DNA of 8,250 bases from assembly GCA_018679695.1 (NCBI GenBank), contig JAHHKH010000419.1, positions 1 through 8,250 of the forward strand. The letters are read 5' to 3'. Position 1 is the stretch's first letter. The number at the start of each line of letters is the position of its first letter. The notes beneath the pieces were generated by a model. The model did no database searches. It saw only the letters and a program-made list of their open reading frames with translations, and was not told where the DNA came from. Position numbers and translations under genes: made by a program. The stretch is from Maribacter sp. GTDB lineage: Bacteria > Bacteroidota > Bacteroidia > Flavobacteriales > Flavobacteriaceae. Of this stretch, positions 6,685 through 8,250 are shown in pieces.

Positions 6685-7200
6685 TTATAGATATCGCTCA
6701 CGAATGACATTTCTGTGATGCTTCTGATGTCCGCAAATAATAAAGCCCAAGGCAGCGACACTCATAGGGGAATCGCTTGCCACTCCCATATTATGTAGTG
6801 TCTGTACATTCATATTTGAGTAGAGTGCAATGGTCGAACGTCGAACGGCCTTGTATTCTTCAATAATACTTTCCTTAGTCCTGCGTTCAGCATTGGAATT
6901 GGGTACAAATAGATCTTGGTCGAAGCCTGGTAGTGGTGTTTTATCGGCCCGCATGAATCGCAAAGCCCGGTACTGGAATACCCGCTCTGTATCCAAAACA
7001 TGTATTAAGGCCTCTGCAATGGTCCATTTACCTTCAGCATAGGCATAATTCAACTTTTCATCTGGTAGACTTTCCAGAAATTGAGGAAAATTTTCCAGTT
7101 GCTTGCGCATTAAATCAAACAGTTCCACATCCCCTAATATATCGATATAGGTTTGATAAAAGGGTTTGTACTCTTCCTTTTTTAATTCTGTTATTCTCAT
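6685..7200 (-). CDS. DinB/YfiT-like putative metal-binding protein
   Basis: A DinB_2-type four-helix-bundle protein of 171 residues using the ATG at 7198-7200. The family's metal-binding His triad is visible: His67 in ALIHVLDTERVFQYR, and His158 and His162 in GHQKHHRNVIRERYL at the C-terminus. KWTIAEALIH (58-67) is the usual helix after the GKW turn. Members include thiol transferases and many proteins of unknown substrate, so no reaction is assigned. An in-frame ATG lies further upstream (first base 7224), but it falls inside the stem of the preceding intrinsic terminator and adds residues MGFFYARP that the family does not need; the downstream ATG giving MRITELKKEE is therefore preferred. 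There is almost no leader between the terminator's T-tract and this ATG, so expression may depend on read-through past that hairpin. Confidence 0.88.
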   Translation of the reverse strand: MRITELKKEEYKPFYQTYIDILGDVELFDLMRKQLENFPQFLESLPDEKLNYAYAEGKWTIAEALIHVLDTERVFQYRALRFMRADKTPLPGFDQDLFVPNSNAERRTKESIIEEYKAVRRSTIALYSNMNVQTLHNMGVASDSPMSVAALGFIICGHQKHHRNVIRERYL

Positions 7201-7211
7201 AGGTCTTGCAT

Positions 7212-7244
7212 AAAAAAATCCCAAAGAGCATGCCCTTGGGATTT
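7212..7244 (-). terminator. Rho-independent terminator after the Lrp/AsnC gene, or attenuator ahead of the DinB gene
   Basis: On the - strand the sequence has perfect 9-base arms, AAATCCCAA (7244-7236) and TTGGGATTT (7224-7216). With G-U pairs the stem can be extended to about 12 pairs around a CATGC loop, and an uninterrupted T-tract follows, ending near 7212. It begins 21 bases after the Lrp/AsnC stop codon. The DinB start codon is only about a dozen bases past the T-tract. Thus it either ends the Lrp transcript or sits in the DinB leader as an attenuator. TGCCTTTG on the - strand (7265-7258) is one base off a -7 box and could start a transcript that includes the hairpin. Confidence 0.85.
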
Positions 7245-7265
7245 AAAATTTAATTTACAAAGGCA

Positions 7266-7745
7266 TTACATTTCGTTAAAAATTCGATGCATTAATCGTT
7301 TTTTATCATTAATGCTTTCTTCAAGTGAAATCATGGTTTCAGTTCTACTGATTCCGTCAATATCATCGATTTTGAATATAATATTTTTGGCATGATTGGT
7401 ATCCTTCGCCCTGATCTTACAAAAGATATTGAACTTACCAGTGGTGATATGTGCTACCGTTACATTGGGGATTTGTTCCAAACGTTCCAGTACAAATTTG
7501 GTCTGATGTGTCTTCTCCAGGAAGATACCCACATAGGCTATAAAGGCATAGCCCAGTTTTACATAATCCAAGGTCAGGGAAGAACCACGAATGATTCCCG
7601 CCTCTTCCATTTTCTTGACCCGTACATGTACCGTACCTGCCGACACCAAAAGTTTCTTGGCAATATCTGTAAAAGGTGTTCTAGTGTTATCGATCAACAT
7701 ATCTAGAATTTGGTGGTCTATTTCGTCTAATTTTACTTTTTCCAT
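7266..7745 (-). CDS. Lrp/AsnC family transcriptional regulator
   Basis: A protein of 159 residues, the normal length of the family. Residues about 5-55 form the AsnC-type winged helix-turn-helix: LDEIDHQILDMLIDNTRTPF (6-25), then TDIAKKLLVSAGTVHVRVKK (26-45) with the recognition helix, and MEEAGII (46-52). Residues about 64-145 are the RAM effector-binding domain, with YAFIAYVGIFL (66-76), VTVAHITTGKFNIFCKI (95-111) containing the TGxxN/D turn, and the last strand ending near 140. Such proteins form dimers to octamers, bind amino acids or related small molecules, and activate or repress amino-acid metabolism genes. The C-terminal part is about two-thirds identical to the second Lrp gene at the right edge. 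The gene ends in a strong terminator. Target genes are unknown; proline dehydrogenase nearby is a guess, since Lrp-type control of proline catabolism is known in other bacteria. Confidence 0.95.
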   Translation of the reverse strand: MEKVKLDEIDHQILDMLIDNTRTPFTDIAKKLLVSAGTVHVRVKKMEEAGIIRGSSLTLDYVKLGYAFIAYVGIFLEKTHQTKFVLERLEQIPNVTVAHITTGKFNIFCKIRAKDTNHAKNIIFKIDDIDGISRTETMISLEESINDKKRLMHRIFNEM

Positions 7746-8044
7746 TGGAACTAAAATTTTGCCAAAAATAAGGAATTAAGAAATTAAATTTAATAAAACT
7801 TGATTTTTTTTAACAAAAACGTAATAAATAATTGTTTTTAGAAAATATTATCTAAAAAGTAGAATCGAAATCCGATATTAAAAAACTTCATTTTACATAT
7901 TCTAAAGCTCAACCGGAAAGGAATGATTCTACATAATATAATATTCAGAAACTTGCTTGAAGTTATTTAAAGAGCGTGGATTCTTCGGTGACCAATAATC
8001 TTGTCTATTCATATTTGGATAGTCTAATGATTCAGATTATCAAC
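7746..8044. other. 299-bp AT-rich spacer between the two Lrp/AsnC genes
   Basis: No coding frame or RNA gene is visible. The left part should hold the promoter of the first Lrp gene: TATTTTTG on the - strand (7770-7763) matches TAnnTTTG, though its leader would be only about 10 bases and no TTTG -33 box is evident, and the sequence beyond is almost pure A/T. The right part contains a nested inverted repeat close to the stop of the second Lrp gene. I see no T-tract terminator there. Confidence 0.5.
7995..8040. repeat. Nested inverted repeat just downstream of the second Lrp/AsnC gene
   Basis: Outer arms ATAATCT (7995-8001) and AGATTAT (8034-8040) are perfect complements. Inside them CTATTC (8005-8010) pairs with GGATAG (8017-8022), including one G-T pair. 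The structure begins 4 bases after the stop codon when read on the - strand. No T-run follows, so it could be a weak transcript-end structure or a binding site; chance is possible in AT-rich DNA. Confidence 0.3.
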
Positions 8045-8250
8045 TTACAAATGATATTCATCGAAAATTGTTTTTATAAGACGCTTTTTGTCATTAATAC
8101 TTTCTTCAACGAAGAACATTGCCTCTGTTTGTTCAACGCAATCCAACTCCTCAATGTCAAAAATTACATTTCTTGCTTGATTATTGTCCTTTGCCCGGAT
8201 TTTACAAAAAATATCAAACTTTCCTGTGGTAATTTGGGCTACGGTTACAT
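8045..8250 (-). CDS. Second Lrp/AsnC family regulator, C-terminal part (runs off window)
   Basis: The frame is open from the right edge to the stop complementary to TTA at 8045-8047, giving 67 complete residues. They cover the second half of a RAM domain: VTVAQITTGKFDIFCKI (1-17), RAKDNNQARNVIFDIEEL (18-35), and EESINDKKRLIKTIFDE near the end. By hand alignment 42 of the first 65 residues equal residues 95-159 of the neighbouring Lrp protein with no gaps, so the two are paralogs from a tandem duplication or a long-standing pair. Most changes are conservative (Asn/Asp, Ile/Val, Lys/Arg), as expected for a gene kept functional. The DNA-binding half and start lie to the right of the window. Same strand and orientation as the first copy, separated by 299 bp, so each copy probably has its own promoter. 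Confidence 0.92.
   Translation of the reverse strand, partial: VTVAQITTGKFDIFCKIRAKDNNQARNVIFDIEELDCVEQTEAMFFVEESINDKKRLIKTIFDEYHL

Noticed and set aside
7201..7224. N-terminal extension of the DinB protein from the upstream ATG
   Set aside because: The extra codons are the terminator stem and T-tract read as protein; the downstream ATG fits the family length better.
7392..7779. Two + strand open frames opposite the Lrp/AsnC gene
   Set aside because: They are antisense to a well-supported gene and show no independent protein features.
1..8250. CRISPR array, insertion sequence, phage gene, tRNA or defence system
   Set aside because: No regular direct repeats, transposase motifs, tRNA-like cloverleaf or known defence-gene motifs were seen on either strand.

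Overview
This looks like chromosomal DNA from a marine-type member of the Flavobacteriaceae (Bacteroidetes). The signs are a C-terminal sorting signal of the type IX secretion system (T9SS) at the left edge, few purine-rich Shine-Dalgarno sites, TAnnTTTG-like promoter boxes, AT-rich spacers, and small proteins typical of the family (a DUF4258 protein and an acidic protein of 107 residues). Genus-level placement is not possible from this window alone.

Layout, left to right. (1) 1-117, + strand: the last 38 codons of a secreted T9SS cargo protein. (2) 208-2529, - strand: a probable two-gene operon, transcribed right to left, of a polytopic membrane protein of unknown family followed 15 bp later by an S41 (IRBP/tricorn-like) peptidase lipoprotein with a C-terminal CBM48/AMPK-like beta-sandwich. 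(3) 2530-3513: almost 1 kb with no intact gene. It holds two decayed genes tail to tail: a + strand endonuclease/exonuclease/phosphatase (EEP) remnant and a - strand remnant of a PolB-related 3'-5' exonuclease. (4) 3514-3894, + strand: a DUF4258 membrane-anchored protein, convergent with (5) 3905-5071, - strand: stand-alone proline dehydrogenase. (6) 5167-6228, + strand: aroB (3-dehydroquinate synthase), divergent from proline dehydrogenase across 95 bp. (7) 6350-6673, + strand: a small acidic protein, convergent with (8) 6685-7200, - strand: a DinB/YfiT-like protein. (9) 7266-7745, - strand: an Lrp/AsnC regulator ending in a strong hairpin-plus-T-tract terminator that sits just in front of the DinB gene. 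(10) 8045-8250, - strand: the C-terminal part of a second, closely related Lrp/AsnC regulator that runs off the right edge.

Most genes are ordinary housekeeping or core accessory genes: proline catabolism, the shikimate pathway, and amino-acid-responsive regulation. Lrp-family proteins commonly control amino-acid metabolism, so the tandem Lrp genes could act on the nearby proline dehydrogenase, but nothing in the sequence shows this. I see no CRISPR array, tRNA, rRNA, insertion sequence, phage gene or defence system. The most informative non-routine signals are the two decayed nuclease genes, the terminator/attenuator hairpin that corrects the DinB start, the tandem Lrp duplication, and the unrecognised membrane protein paired with a peptidase lipoprotein.
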